From: an uncultured Lachnospiraceae bacterium
GTDB taxonomy: Bacteria > Bacillota > Clostridia > Lachnospirales > Lachnospiraceae
Direction: 5' to 3'
Assembly: GCA_945913255.1 (NCBI GenBank)
Contig: CAMEDC010000024.1
Span: forward strand, 1-49,048
Length of the DNA stretch: 49,048 bases
Positions 14,863 through 24,064 of this stretch are shown here, piece by piece. The translations under genes were made by a program, and so were the position numbers. The notes below the pieces were generated by a model that searched no databases, was not told where the DNA came from, and saw nothing but the letters and a program-made list of their open reading frames with translations. The first letter of the stretch is position 1; every line of letters starts with the position of its first letter.

Positions 14863-16662
14863 TTGGCAGTCAATTCATTTCGTGAGGACGAACACCTGCA
14901 GGCAACGGACGCAAAGAAGATTGCCGCCAGACTTCTGGGCTATCTGAAGGGCTACAAAAAAGAAGTCGTTGTGGTTCTGATTGCCATGGCCGTTACCGTC
15001 GCCATCAGCCTGTTCAACCCCATATTGATAGAAGATGCCATCGACAGATATGTGGCACAGCTCGACTTTCAGGGCTTAATCCGCCTGGCTGTTTTCGCGG
15101 TGGTAATCAACCTTGTATACGTATTGATGGTCAAGGTTCGTATGTATGTGATGTCACACATCTCAAACAAGATTATCCTGTCCATCCGTGAGGAAGTTTA
15201 TGAACATATTCAGACACTCTCCTTCACCTTTTTTGACAGCAGACCAACCGGAAAAATCCTGGCTCGAATCATCGGGGATGTCAACTCTCTGAAGGATGTG
15301 CTGGCAAAGGCGGTCACAAACATCATTCCCAACACCCTGACCATTATCGGTGTACTGGTGATTATGTTTGTCAAGGACTGGAGACTTGCTCTATCGGCAC
15401 TTTGTACTCTTCCTTTCATGGCGGTCGGCATTTTTATGATGGAGAAGGCAAACCATTCAAGATGGCAGATTGTACGAAAGAAGGCCTCAAATGTAAATGC
15501 CTATGTGCACGAGGACATTGCCGGAATCAGGGTGGTGCAGAGTCTCAATGCCACAAAAGAAACAAAGGCACAATTTGATGAGCTTGCAAACGAGCAGTGT
15601 GCATCCTTCATCCATGCCTGCCGGGTGGCAGACCTTTTCTTCCCCATCATTGATACCTGCTGGGGAGTCAGCCTGATGATGCTGTATCTGGTAGGTGTAA
15701 AACTCATCGGAGCACCGGAAATCACACTGGGTGTGCTGGTGGCATTCGGTTCCTATGCAACCATGTTCTGGCAGCCCATCGCAAACATAAGCACCTTCTT
15801 CAACCAGCTGGTGACAAACCTTTCTGCCGCAGAGCGTGTGTTTGATATTCTCGACACGGAACCGGAAATCAAGGATGCTCCCGACGCTGGAGAGCTTCCC
15901 GAAATCACCGGTGAAGTGACTTTTGAAAATGTTTCCTTTACCTATGATGAAGGAACGGAGAACGAAACCAAGGTGCTTGACAATGTAAGCTTTACCGTTA
16001 AGCCCGGAGAGACCATCGCACTGGTAGGTCCCACCGGCGCAGGAAAAACCACAATTGTCAACCTTATCAGCCGGTTCTACGATATTCAGCAGGGAACCAT
16101 CGCTATCGACGGGTATGACCTGAAGAAGGTAAAAATCAATTCCTTGCGCAAGCAGATGGGCGTTATGACACAGGATAACTTTATTTTCCACGGAACCGTC
16201 CGCGACAATATCGCATACGGAAAGCTGGATGCAACAGATGAGGAAATCATTGCTGCTGCCAAAGCTGTCAATGCCCATGAATTCATTATGAAAATGGAGA
16301 AAGGATATGATACGGAACTGAAGGAACAGGGCGCCGGTCTCTCCATCGGTCAGAGACAACTCATTGCTTTCGCAAGAACCATGGTTTCCGAGCCCAGAGT
16401 TCTGATTCTGGATGAGGCAACCTCAAGCATTGACACCCATACGGAGATTCTGGTACAAAAGGGAATCGAAGCTCTTCTGCACGGCAGAACCAGCTTTGTT
16501 ATTGCCCACAGACTTTCCACCATCCAGAATGCCGACCGCATCTTTGTCATCAATGACGGCGGCATCGTGGAACAGGGCTCCCCTGCGGAACTGATGCAGA
16601 AAAAGGGCTTCTATTACAACCTCTACATGGCACAGTTTGCCGGCGCAGAGGAATCTGCATAA
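14863..16662 (+). CDS. ABC exporter half-transporter, catalytic partner (BmrD/TM288-like)
   Basis: This 599-residue half-transporter is the partner of the preceding gene. It has a six-helix membrane domain (about 20-330), then Walker A GPTGAGKTT near 388, a divergent signature LSIGQ near 492 and an intact Walker B with catalytic glutamate, LILDEATSSID, near 514. A consensus Walker B here and a consensus LSGGQ in the other subunit complete one good ATP site; the divergent LSIGQ and the DDST form the degenerate one. The TTG start abuts the previous stop codon, with GAGGTGAT as ribosome site, so the two are co-translated. A terminator lies 28 bases after the stop. Confidence 0.94.
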   Translation: MAVNSFREDEHLQATDAKKIAARLLGYLKGYKKEVVVVLIAMAVTVAISLFNPILIEDAIDRYVAQLDFQGLIRLAVFAVVINLVYVLMVKVRMYVMSHISNKIILSIREEVYEHIQTLSFTFFDSRPTGKILARIIGDVNSLKDVLAKAVTNIIPNTLTIIGVLVIMFVKDWRLALSALCTLPFMAVGIFMMEKANHSRWQIVRKKASNVNAYVHEDIAGIRVVQSLNATKETKAQFDELANEQCASFIHACRVADLFFPIIDTCWGVSLMMLYLVGVKLIGAPEITLGVLVAFGSYATMFWQPIANISTFFNQLVTNLSAAERVFDILDTEPEIKDAPDAGELPEITGEVTFENVSFTYDEGTENETKVLDNVSFTVKPGETIALVGPTGAGKTTIVNLISRFYDIQQGTIAIDGYDLKKVKINSLRKQMGVMTQDNFIFHGTVRDNIAYGKLDATDEEIIAAAKAVNAHEFIMKMEKGYDTELKEQGAGLSIGQRQLIAFARTMVSEPRVLILDEATSSIDTHTEILVQKGIEALLHGRTSFVIAHRLSTIQNADRIFVINDGGIVEQGSPAELMQKKGFYYNLYMAQFAGAEESA

Positions 16663-16689
16663 GCAATACAGTAACAGCAAACCCACAAA

Positions 16690-16721
16690 AAAGGAGCAGG
16701 TTTAAAACATCCTGCTCCTTT
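16690..16721. terminator. Bidirectional terminator between exporter operon and mazG
   Basis: AAAGGAGCAGG (16690-16700) pairs perfectly with CCTGCTCCTTT (16711-16721). A and T runs on both sides let it end both converging transcripts. Confidence 0.9.
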
Positions 16722-16779
16722 CCTATTTCCGTTTTATTTCACACTTTACTTTCTTGTTTTCTTTCTTCTTTGCCTTACC

Positions 16780-17202
16780 TTACTTCCCGCTCTCTTTCTC
16801 CTTTTGCTTCACTTCTTTCCAGAGCTTCAGGGCATCCTCCCCGTTTTGCGGTGTCTCGACATCACCGAATACATGGGGATGTCGTCTGACCATCTTATCC
16901 GCCAGTGTCTGAACCACATCCGAAAAATCGAAAGCACCCCGCTCCTTTGCAATCTCGCTGTGCAGAAGCACCTGCAAAAGTACATCTCCCAACTCCTCAC
17001 ACAGATTTCTGTCATCCTTGTTGTCGATTGCCGCAAGCACTTCCTCTGTCTCATCCGCAAGACACTTTTTGAGTGATTCATGGGTCTGCTCTCTGTCCCA
17101 GGGACACCCCTGCGGACATCTCAGAATAGAAATAATTTCCAGGAGTTCCTCCATATCATGCTCTTCGCCTTCCACATACGTCTTTCCGTTAAATGTACGC
17201 AT
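16780..17202 (-). CDS. mazG: MazG-type nucleoside triphosphate pyrophosphohydrolase
   Basis: MazG enzymes hydrolyse nucleoside triphosphates to monophosphate and pyrophosphate, clearing damaged nucleotides or lowering signalling nucleotides. The single MazG domain shows CPWDREQTHESL and the metal-binding pairs DETEE and EELGD. Length (140 residues) matches single-domain clostridial members, about half of Escherichia coli MazG. I chose the ATG at 17202, which has AGAGG four bases upstream; an ATG four codons earlier has no site. It is the last gene after trkA-trkH on the same strand, 43 bases behind trkH. Confidence 0.92.
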   Translation of the reverse strand: MRTFNGKTYVEGEEHDMEELLEIISILRCPQGCPWDREQTHESLKKCLADETEEVLAAIDNKDDRNLCEELGDVLLQVLLHSEIAKERGAFDFSDVVQTLADKMVRRHPHVFGDVETPQNGEDALKLWKEVKQKEKESGK

Positions 17203-17245
17203 ATATCCTCTCATTCTGCCGCTGCCGCGGCCTACATCGCATTCC

Positions 17246-18700
17246 TTATCTGTGTTTCCATGTTGTTCTGGAGAATAAAATCAAAATGGGGAAAATCTCA
17301 AGTCTACCCGCCAGCATATCCATAATCAGAACCAGCTTGGAAAGAGTGCTGAACGCTCCGTAATTTCCTACCGGTCCCACCATCTCCAGACCCGGGCCGA
17401 TGTTGTTGAAGCAGGCAATCACTGCCGAAAAATTTGTTGTTACGGAAAATCCGTCCAGGGAAACCGCAAGAAAGCTGACAATCACAATCATCACATAGGC
17501 TGCCAGATACGCATTGATATTCCGCAGCACTTTTTCTCCGATTGGCTGCCCGTTGGAGCGCACCACCTGAACCTTCTGGGGATGTACTACCTGGCGGACA
17601 CTTCTCTGCAGGCTCTTAACCATCAACAGCGCACGTCCGCACTTGAAACCGCCTCCAGTACTTCCGGCACAGGCACCCACAACCATCAAAAACAGCAATA
17701 TCGCCTTGGAAAAGCTTGGCCACAAATCAAAATCCGTTGTGGCAAAACCGGTCGTTGTCATAATACTCGCCACCTGAAATGCCGCATGCCGGATTGTCTC
17801 TCCCAAAGTCTCATAATACCCTCTCAGGTTAAGGACAATCAGCACAATACTGCCAAGCACCAAGCCAAGATACATCCGCAACTCTTCATCCCGGAATACA
17901 CTCTTAAACTGCTTAATCAACAGCAAATAGTAGCAGCTGAAATTCACGCCAAACAGCAGCATGAAAACAGTACAGACATTCTGAATATAGGGACTGTAGC
18001 CTGCAATGCTGTCATTCCGCACACCAAATCCACCGGTTCCCGCTGTACCGAAGGCAGTACATACCGCCTCAAACAAAGACATTCCGCCTGCCAGTAGGAA
18101 AATCACATTCAGAATTGTCAAAAGAATATAAAGCAGATACAGAATACTTGCCGTTTTTTTCATTCGGGGTACCAGTTTTCCCACGTTGGGTCCGGGGCTC
18201 TCCGCCCGCAAAAGATGCATGGTAAAACCGTTGTCTCCCCCGTTTATGGAAGAGATTGCAAGCAGAAACACCAGCACACCCATTCCTCCGAGCCAGTGGC
18301 TGAAACTGCGCCAATACAAAATTCCTTTCGGCAGCCCTTCCACAGCAGAAAGTATGGAAGCTCCGGTGGTGGTAAAGCCCGACACAATCTCAAAAAAGGC
18401 ATCGATAAACCGCGGGATGGCTCCCGACAGGCAAAAAGGAAGGCACCCTAAAATACTCATGGCAATCCAGCTGATTCCCACGCATGCAAGTCCTTCCCGC
18501 GCATAGAACTTTTTTTCCGAGCCTTTACACAATCCTGTCAGAAGACCCGCTACTACAACAATGGCAGCCATACTGAGCAAAAATCCCTTCACGGCGGGTA
18601 TTTCTCTTCCCCACAGGCTGATGAGCAGCGCCGGTATCATAAATGCCGCCTCCACCCACAGAATTTTTCCCACAAATCTGCCTAACATTTTATAATTCAT
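17246..18700 (-). CDS. trkH: Trk-type potassium uptake membrane subunit
   Basis: TrkH is the ion-translocating membrane subunit of the Trk potassium uptake system. The 484-residue protein has the four membrane-pore-membrane repeats; selectivity segments such as GFTTTGASIL, GTAGTGGFG, MTTTGFATTD and the later NNIGPGLEMVG are visible. The gene starts 20 bases after trkA, which encodes the regulatory subunit, so the pair forms one operon. The C-terminus (FPILILFSRTTWKHR) is typical. No c-di-AMP riboswitch was seen upstream. Confidence 0.95.
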   Translation of the reverse strand: MNYKMLGRFVGKILWVEAAFMIPALLISLWGREIPAVKGFLLSMAAIVVVAGLLTGLCKGSEKKFYAREGLACVGISWIAMSILGCLPFCLSGAIPRFIDAFFEIVSGFTTTGASILSAVEGLPKGILYWRSFSHWLGGMGVLVFLLAISSINGGDNGFTMHLLRAESPGPNVGKLVPRMKKTASILYLLYILLTILNVIFLLAGGMSLFEAVCTAFGTAGTGGFGVRNDSIAGYSPYIQNVCTVFMLLFGVNFSCYYLLLIKQFKSVFRDEELRMYLGLVLGSIVLIVLNLRGYYETLGETIRHAAFQVASIMTTTGFATTDFDLWPSFSKAILLFLMVVGACAGSTGGGFKCGRALLMVKSLQRSVRQVVHPQKVQVVRSNGQPIGEKVLRNINAYLAAYVMIVIVSFLAVSLDGFSVTTNFSAVIACFNNIGPGLEMVGPVGNYGAFSTLSKLVLIMDMLAGRLEIFPILILFSRTTWKHR

Positions 18701-18720
18701 ATCCTACCTCTGCAATCCGG

Positions 18721-20079
18721 CTACTCAAAGATATCATTTAACTGCCCGATGCTCTTCTCTCCGTTGGTCACAATCACCACGGTATCTCCCCGGTGAAAAA
18801 CAGAATCACCGCCGGGAATCTCCTGGTTGGCACCTCTGATGATGCAGACAACCAAAACGCCTTTCTTTAATTTCAGGCTTTTCAGTGGTTCTCCGCAATG
18901 CTTCGTAGCATCATCCACCAGGAACTCCATGGCCTCCGCCTGTCCGTCCGCTATGGTATGCACCGTCAGGGCGGCTCCTGTCTGGTTCTTCATAGCCCGG
19001 ACATACCGCACTATAGTATTACAGCACAGTTCCTTCGGACTAATAATGCTTCCCAGAGACAGATTTCCGAGAATATTCGTATTGTCCATACGCCCCAGCT
19101 TGGTAATCACCTGCGGGACACCACAGCTCATACCATACAGGGAAATAATCATATTCAGTTCATCCAGTCCCGTCATCGTCACCAGGGCATCACAGTCCGC
19201 AATTCCCTCACTCTCCAGCAGGAACTGGCTGCTGGCATCCCCATGAATGATACAACTGTCGGGCAGTATTGCTGCCAAATGATTGCATCTCTCAGCGTCA
19301 CGCTCAATAATCTGCACATCGATACCGCTCTTTTGCAGCTGTTTTGCCAGATAGTAGCTGACACGTCCTCCTCCGCACAGAATGACACGCTTCACTTTAT
19401 GGGTAATAATGCCCAGATTTTTCAAAAGAATCGTCAGCGTATCCGTGGGTGCCGTCACAAAGATACGGTCTCCCTCCCGGAGCACAAAGTTTCCGTCCGG
19501 AGCCACCGCCCTGCCGTTTCGAAGCACGGCACAGACAAGGATTTTACATTTCACAATCCCATTCATATCATTCAGGGCAACGTTGCAGAGTTTGCTTCTC
19601 TCATCAATCCTGAGTTCCACAATTTCCACACGTCCCTTTGCAAAGGTATCCCTTTTCAGGAACCCCGGATATCGAAGCAGTCTTTCCATTTCTGTTGCCG
19701 CCTGTTTTTCCGGGTTCACCGCCATGGAGAGGGCAAACATTTCCCGCATCTCATAAATCTGATCCGTGTACTCGGGATTACGCACACGGGCAATAGTGTG
19801 CAGTCTGGGATTCAGACCATGGGCTGTCATACAGCAGAGCAGATTGACTTCATCGGCACCTGCCACGGCAATCAGCAGATCTGCTTCCTTTACTCCTGCC
19901 TGCAGCAGAACCTCCATGGAAGCACAGTTCCCCTGCACCACCATGACATCATACCTCTCCTCGCTGGCCTCCAGCACCTTGGGGTTGGAATCTATCAAAG
20001 TCAGGTCATTTCCCTCCGCAGACAACTGTCTTGTCAGGGTAGACCCCATTTTACCGTCTCCGGCAATTATGATATTCAC
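18721..20079 (-). CDS. trkA: Trk potassium uptake regulatory subunit TrkA
   Basis: TrkA is the cytoplasmic nucleotide-sensing ring that gates TrkH. The 452-residue protein has two RCK modules in tandem. The first begins with IAGDGKMGSTL, the dinucleotide-binding loop; the second begins near residue 230 with VILCGGGRVSYYLAKQL. Each is followed by a RCK_C (TrkA_C) ligand domain. The start is GTG at 20079 after GGAGG. The gene leads the trkA-trkH-mazG run. The RCK_C domains could bind c-di-AMP as in other Firmicutes; that is inference. Confidence 0.95.
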   Translation of the reverse strand: MNIIIAGDGKMGSTLTRQLSAEGNDLTLIDSNPKVLEASEERYDVMVVQGNCASMEVLLQAGVKEADLLIAVAGADEVNLLCCMTAHGLNPRLHTIARVRNPEYTDQIYEMREMFALSMAVNPEKQAATEMERLLRYPGFLKRDTFAKGRVEIVELRIDERSKLCNVALNDMNGIVKCKILVCAVLRNGRAVAPDGNFVLREGDRIFVTAPTDTLTILLKNLGIITHKVKRVILCGGGRVSYYLAKQLQKSGIDVQIIERDAERCNHLAAILPDSCIIHGDASSQFLLESEGIADCDALVTMTGLDELNMIISLYGMSCGVPQVITKLGRMDNTNILGNLSLGSIISPKELCCNTIVRYVRAMKNQTGAALTVHTIADGQAEAMEFLVDDATKHCGEPLKSLKLKKGVLVVCIIRGANQEIPGGDSVFHRGDTVVIVTNGEKSIGQLNDIFE

Positions 20080-20164
20080 AACTGTTAATCCTCCGCTTAT
20101 CCGTTGTTTACTCTACCTGCTATTTTGCTTTACTACAATTTACTGATTCTTTTGTCATTCCCTG

Positions 20165-21004
20165 TTAGAAAATACTTCCCACATGCTCCAGTATCTCCAG
20201 CAGATCCCGTCTGAAATCCTCATGTTCCGGATTTAAGCTGTTTATGACAACTCCGTCACTTCCGTTTTTGCCTGTGGAATGAATATATCTGTCGTCTCCG
20301 ATATACATGGCAATATGTCCCGGAAAATACAGCAGATCTCCCGGTTTCTTCTCCTCAAAAGCGATTTCATGGACAGCAAAACCCGGTACCAGTCCGGCGT
20401 TCCGGTAAATGTAAACTCCACAGAGCATATAGGACATGCTGGTCAGCCCCGAACAGTCTATGCCCAGAGGACTTTTCCCTCCCCAGCGATACTGGGTTCC
20501 CAGATAAGTCTTTGCCATCTCCACCAGTCTCTCCCTGAATACCTCTTCGTTATCCGTAAAAACTTCCGTATAGTAAGGTCCTAAAAATTTTTCCTTGGTG
20601 TAACCGCGTCTGCCGTCTGCCAGTTCCACCTCTATCCAGGATTCTCTGTCGGGTGCTTCTCCGATTCGGATGAGTCTGCCGCCTCTTGTCACCGACTCCA
20701 TGCAGACACCCTGAACTCTGGGCTCTGAAAGCACATCCGCAAAGGGCTGCATGACTACACACAAAGCTGCATTCTCCCAGGCTTTGGCCCGCTTATCATC
20801 CATCAGAAGATCGCTCTTTTTGCAATAAGCTTCATAACGGTAAGCTGTCCGAATCCTTACCCATGTTTCCTCTTTTCCGTCCGCATCCGGCACTTCCTCC
20901 AGCACCTCTGCCACCATTCCATACAGCAGTTCATCGTCCAAAGATACTTCGGATGACGGCTTTTCTCTCATCGGAACAATCGTTTTTGCTGCAATCGCCT
21001 TCAT
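20165..21004 (-). CDS. ykfC: NlpC/P60 endopeptidase with SH3-like N-terminus (YkfC-like)
   Basis: The protein (279 residues) combines SH3-like domains (about 1-140) with a C-terminal NlpC/P60 cysteine peptidase. Catalytic Cys184 sits in GIDCSGL and the histidine in FPGHIAMYIG. It resembles YkfC (gamma-D-glutamyl-L-diamino-acid endopeptidase), which cuts murein peptides inside the cell. There is no signal peptide, in line with a cytoplasmic recycling role. It lies 39 bases behind the L-Ala-D/L-Glu epimerase gene; the same pair occurs in the ykf operon of Bacillus. The two enzymes act in sequence on recycled peptides. Confidence 0.88.
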   Translation of the reverse strand: MKAIAAKTIVPMREKPSSEVSLDDELLYGMVAEVLEEVPDADGKEETWVRIRTAYRYEAYCKKSDLLMDDKRAKAWENAALCVVMQPFADVLSEPRVQGVCMESVTRGGRLIRIGEAPDRESWIEVELADGRRGYTKEKFLGPYYTEVFTDNEEVFRERLVEMAKTYLGTQYRWGGKSPLGIDCSGLTSMSYMLCGVYIYRNAGLVPGFAVHEIAFEEKKPGDLLYFPGHIAMYIGDDRYIHSTGKNGSDGVVINSLNPEHEDFRRDLLEILEHVGSIF

Positions 21005-21043
21005 TATCTGTCTTCCTCTTTTTGTCTTATTCTTTTCAGGGCA

Positions 21044-22129
21044 TTATGCAAAATCCGCAGGTACATAAGTTATGCCGATACCCGGTGCCTCCGGCATGGT
21101 AATCCTGGATCCTTCAAATACCGGACCACCCTCATAGGGATCTATCTTACAAAGTGCCGGACCATCCAGGTCGTGTCTGGTGATAACACCCTTTGCTGCC
21201 GCCAGATGGGAAGCCGCGCTGACTGCCAGTTTGCTCTCCAGCATACAGCCTGTCATACATTCTACACCAAAACTTTCGGCAATGCCACAGATTTTCAATG
21301 CCTCATAGATACCGCCTGTCTTCATGAGTTTAATGTTGATCAAATCGGCTGCCCCCTCCTGGATAATCCGGATGGCATCCTGGGGAGAGAATACACTCTC
21401 ATCTGCCAGTATCGGGGTAAACACATTGGAGGTAACATACTTCATACCCTCAAAGTTGTGAGCATCCACAGGTTGCTCTACCAGGTCGATGCCCAGCCCC
21501 TTATCTTCCATGGCACGAATGATGCGGACCGCATCCTTGGGTTGCCAGCCCTGATTGGCATCCACACGGATAACCACCTCTTTTCCCACCGCCTCACGGA
21601 TGGCTGCAATACGCTCCACATCCTTCAGGCCCTCTTTTCCCACCTTGACCTTCAGAATGCGGAAACCCTGCTCCACACCGCGCAGACTGTCCTGCACCAT
21701 CTCTTCCGTTGCATTGACGCTGATGGTAATATCTGTCTCAATGCTGTCCTGATTTCCGCCCAGCACCTTGTACAAAGGCTTTTTCAGATTCTTTGCGTAC
21801 AAATCATAAACCGCCATATCCACCGCTGCTTTTGCAGACGTATTCTTAATGATAGCCTTCTGCATTTTCCGCATGATGCCATCAATATCCTCTATATCCA
21901 TTCCCGTAATCGCGGGCGCAATAAAATCGCGGATTGCCGTGACAATGGAACCTTTTGTGTCCCCCGTAATGACCGCCGTGGCAGGAGCTTCCCCGTATCC
22001 AACCTGTCCGTCATCCGCCTTGATTCTAACCACAATGTCGTTCACCGCCGTTACAGTCCGAAGCGCCGTCTTGAAGGGTGTCACAAGCGGTATCTGTATC
22101 TCGCCCAGTTCTACCTTTTGAATTCTCAT
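21044..22129 (-). CDS. ykfB: L-Ala-D/L-Glu (dipeptide) epimerase
   Basis: This is an enolase-superfamily enzyme of the muconate-lactonizing subgroup (361 residues). Visible catalytic features are the KVKVG lysines, IRVDANQGW, the LVEQPVDAHN glutamate, PILADESVF and INIKLMKTGG. It most resembles dipeptide epimerases, which convert L-Ala-D-Glu from murein to L-Ala-L-Glu so ordinary peptidases can use it. The neighbouring NlpC/P60 endopeptidase releases this dipeptide. Start ATG at 22129 follows AAGGAATAGGG. Other dipeptide specificities in the subgroup cannot be excluded. Confidence 0.92.
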   Translation of the reverse strand: MRIQKVELGEIQIPLVTPFKTALRTVTAVNDIVVRIKADDGQVGYGEAPATAVITGDTKGSIVTAIRDFIAPAITGMDIEDIDGIMRKMQKAIIKNTSAKAAVDMAVYDLYAKNLKKPLYKVLGGNQDSIETDITISVNATEEMVQDSLRGVEQGFRILKVKVGKEGLKDVERIAAIREAVGKEVVIRVDANQGWQPKDAVRIIRAMEDKGLGIDLVEQPVDAHNFEGMKYVTSNVFTPILADESVFSPQDAIRIIQEGAADLINIKLMKTGGIYEALKICGIAESFGVECMTGCMLESKLAVSAASHLAAAKGVITRHDLDGPALCKIDPYEGGPVFEGSRITMPEAPGIGITYVPADFA

Positions 22130-22350
22130 ATCCCTATTCCTTCTTCCCTGTCTTTATTCCTGTCTTTTTCAATCCTTATTCTAAACTTTTTCCTGTTTTA
22201 TTTCTTGACTGTTTCCTATCCGATTCCCGGCTTTATTTTTATCCTGTTCCTTGTCCTTTTCCCAACAGTACTATTGTTATTCTAATATTTTCCTTGTGTT
22301 CTCCGTATTCTATGTTTCTGTTTTGCGCTCTCTTTACTGGCAAAATGAAC

Positions 22351-23127
22351 TTATGCGTTTCTTTCAATTTCGTTATATAGCTTCCACGCCAGTTCCTGCA
22401 TGAAACGGTTGAACACGGGTGTATCCGTCTCATTCCCCATGCAGCAGAGCACAAAGGGCTGCTTCCCGTAGAAAATTCCCACATCATGAGTAATTCCGTC
22501 GTCCTCTCCTGTCTTGTGGGCTATGGTAACCTTCTCCCTAAAATGAAAGGGAAATTTATTGTTCAGACGCTGTTCCTTGAGTACCTCCAGCATATCCTCG
22601 GAAGCCTCGCCGTCAATCATCTCGCCATGGTGCATTTTCTCCAGCATATCACCGATTTCCGCTGCGGAAACATAGTTTTGAATCCCTCTGGCAGACGCCT
22701 CCGTATCAAACAGCAGACGATTGACCCGGATTGTTTCATATCCCATTTCTTTCAGATCTTCGTTGATCCGTTCCATACCTCCAAGCTGTTCAATCAAAAT
22801 GTTTGTGGCAGAATTATCACTTAAGATGATCATCAGATTATACAAATCCTCTATTGTCAGGTTCAGCCCTGCATGCATTCTGTTCAGGCAGCCACAGGAA
22901 GGGCGCTTATCCGTCTCCTTCAGCACATATAGTTCATCCTTCTTATGCTCTCCTGTCCTGAACTGATGAAATGTCTCAACCATAACAGGGATTTTTATCA
23001 CACTTGCCGCCATCATCGGCAGATTCTCATTGATGGCAAAGCTCTCCCCTGTCACCAGATTTTTGAAATAAACCGAGAGTTTTCCCGGAATATTCTGTAA
23101 AAGCGCTTCTACCTCTCTCTTTTCCAT
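22351..23127 (-). CDS. Class A beta-lactamase-fold serine hydrolase
   Basis: The 258-residue protein has the active-site motifs of the class A fold: S42-V-I-K45, S103-D-N105 and K205-T-G207. No signal peptide is present, so it is probably cytoplasmic and not a drug-resistance beta-lactamase. A role in trimming peptides or amides is more likely. The start at 23127 uses an ATG five bases after GGAGG; the ATG four codons earlier has no site. It lies upstream of the epimerase and NlpC/P60 genes with a 220-base gap holding no other gene. A muropeptide-processing role is inferred from context. Confidence 0.85.
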   Translation of the reverse strand: MEKREVEALLQNIPGKLSVYFKNLVTGESFAINENLPMMAASVIKIPVMVETFHQFRTGEHKKDELYVLKETDKRPSCGCLNRMHAGLNLTIEDLYNLMIILSDNSATNILIEQLGGMERINEDLKEMGYETIRVNRLLFDTEASARGIQNYVSAAEIGDMLEKMHHGEMIDGEASEDMLEVLKEQRLNNKFPFHFREKVTIAHKTGEDDGITHDVGIFYGKQPFVLCCMGNETDTPVFNRFMQELAWKLYNEIERNA

Positions 23128-23233
23128 TTTAACCTCCATTTCGCAGATGCCATTGCGTCGAAGAATCTTACTGTGATTCCTCTAAATTGATTTATCCTCG
23201 CTCACTTCCGTAAATCCGATTACCCGAATATAT

Positions 23234-24064
23234 TTACTCCGCCATATTCCTTAACATTTCGATTTCCGCCCGGTATCCTTCCAGTTCGTTCGGTGTCTCC
23301 AGATAGAAAGGCAGATTTTTTAACTGCGGATGTGTGACAATACGCCGAAAGCCTTCGATACCGATACAGCCCTGTCCGATTTTCTCATGGCGATCCTTAT
23401 GCGCACCACACGGGTTCATGGAATCATTGATGTGGATTGCCTGTAATCGTTCCAGCCCGATTACCGTGTCAAATTCCCGAAGTACATCCTCCAGATGCTC
23501 TACGATATCATAGCCGCCGTCCCAAACATGACAGGTATCCAGACAGACTCCCATCTTTTCAGACAGTTCCACTTTATCCAGAATTCTTCTAAGCTCCTCA
23601 AAGCTGCGTCCCACTTCACTTCCCTTTCCCGCCATGGTTTCCAGAAGCACTGTAGTCTTCTGTTCCTTCCAAAGTGTGCGGTTGAGCACATCCGCAATCA
23701 GATTGATTCCCATTTCCGCCCCCTGTCCCACATGACTCCCGGGGTGAAAGTTGTACATAGCCCCCGGAATCATTTCCAGGCGCTTTAAATCGTCCGCAAA
23801 GGTTTCCAGGGCAAACCGCCTGATATTCTCATCCTTGGCGCAGGCATTCAAGGTATAGGGCGCATGCGCGAGAGGCTTTGCAATTCCCGCTTTTTCAAAA
23901 TACTCCAGCATGGTCTGCACGTCTTCCCGCTGCCACTGCTTTGCCGCCCCGCCTCTGGGATTTCTGGTAAAGAACTGAAAAGTGGTAGCTCCGATGGATC
24001 CTGCGGTCTGTGCCATTGCCAGAAACCCTTTTGAAGAAGATAAATGACATCCGATTCGCAGCAT
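23234..24064 (-). CDS. nfo: Deoxyribonuclease IV (AP endonuclease)
   Basis: Endonuclease IV cuts DNA at abasic sites in base-excision repair. The 276-residue TIM barrel shows the tri-metal ligands: [52 protein letters not shown] and the final FYLETPNE. Its ATG overlaps the stop of the preceding NlpC/P60 gene (TAATG), with GGAGG in that gene's last codons. It is therefore co-translated with a cell-wall enzyme, an odd functional pairing. Confidence 0.96.
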   Translation of the reverse strand: MLRIGCHLSSSKGFLAMAQTAGSIGATTFQFFTRNPRGGAAKQWQREDVQTMLEYFEKAGIAKPLAHAPYTLNACAKDENIRRFALETFADDLKRLEMIPGAMYNFHPGSHVGQGAEMGINLIADVLNRTLWKEQKTTVLLETMAGKGSEVGRSFEELRRILDKVELSEKMGVCLDTCHVWDGGYDIVEHLEDVLREFDTVIGLERLQAIHINDSMNPCGAHKDRHEKIGQGCIGIEGFRRIVTHPQLKNLPFYLETPNELEGYRAEIEMLRNMAE

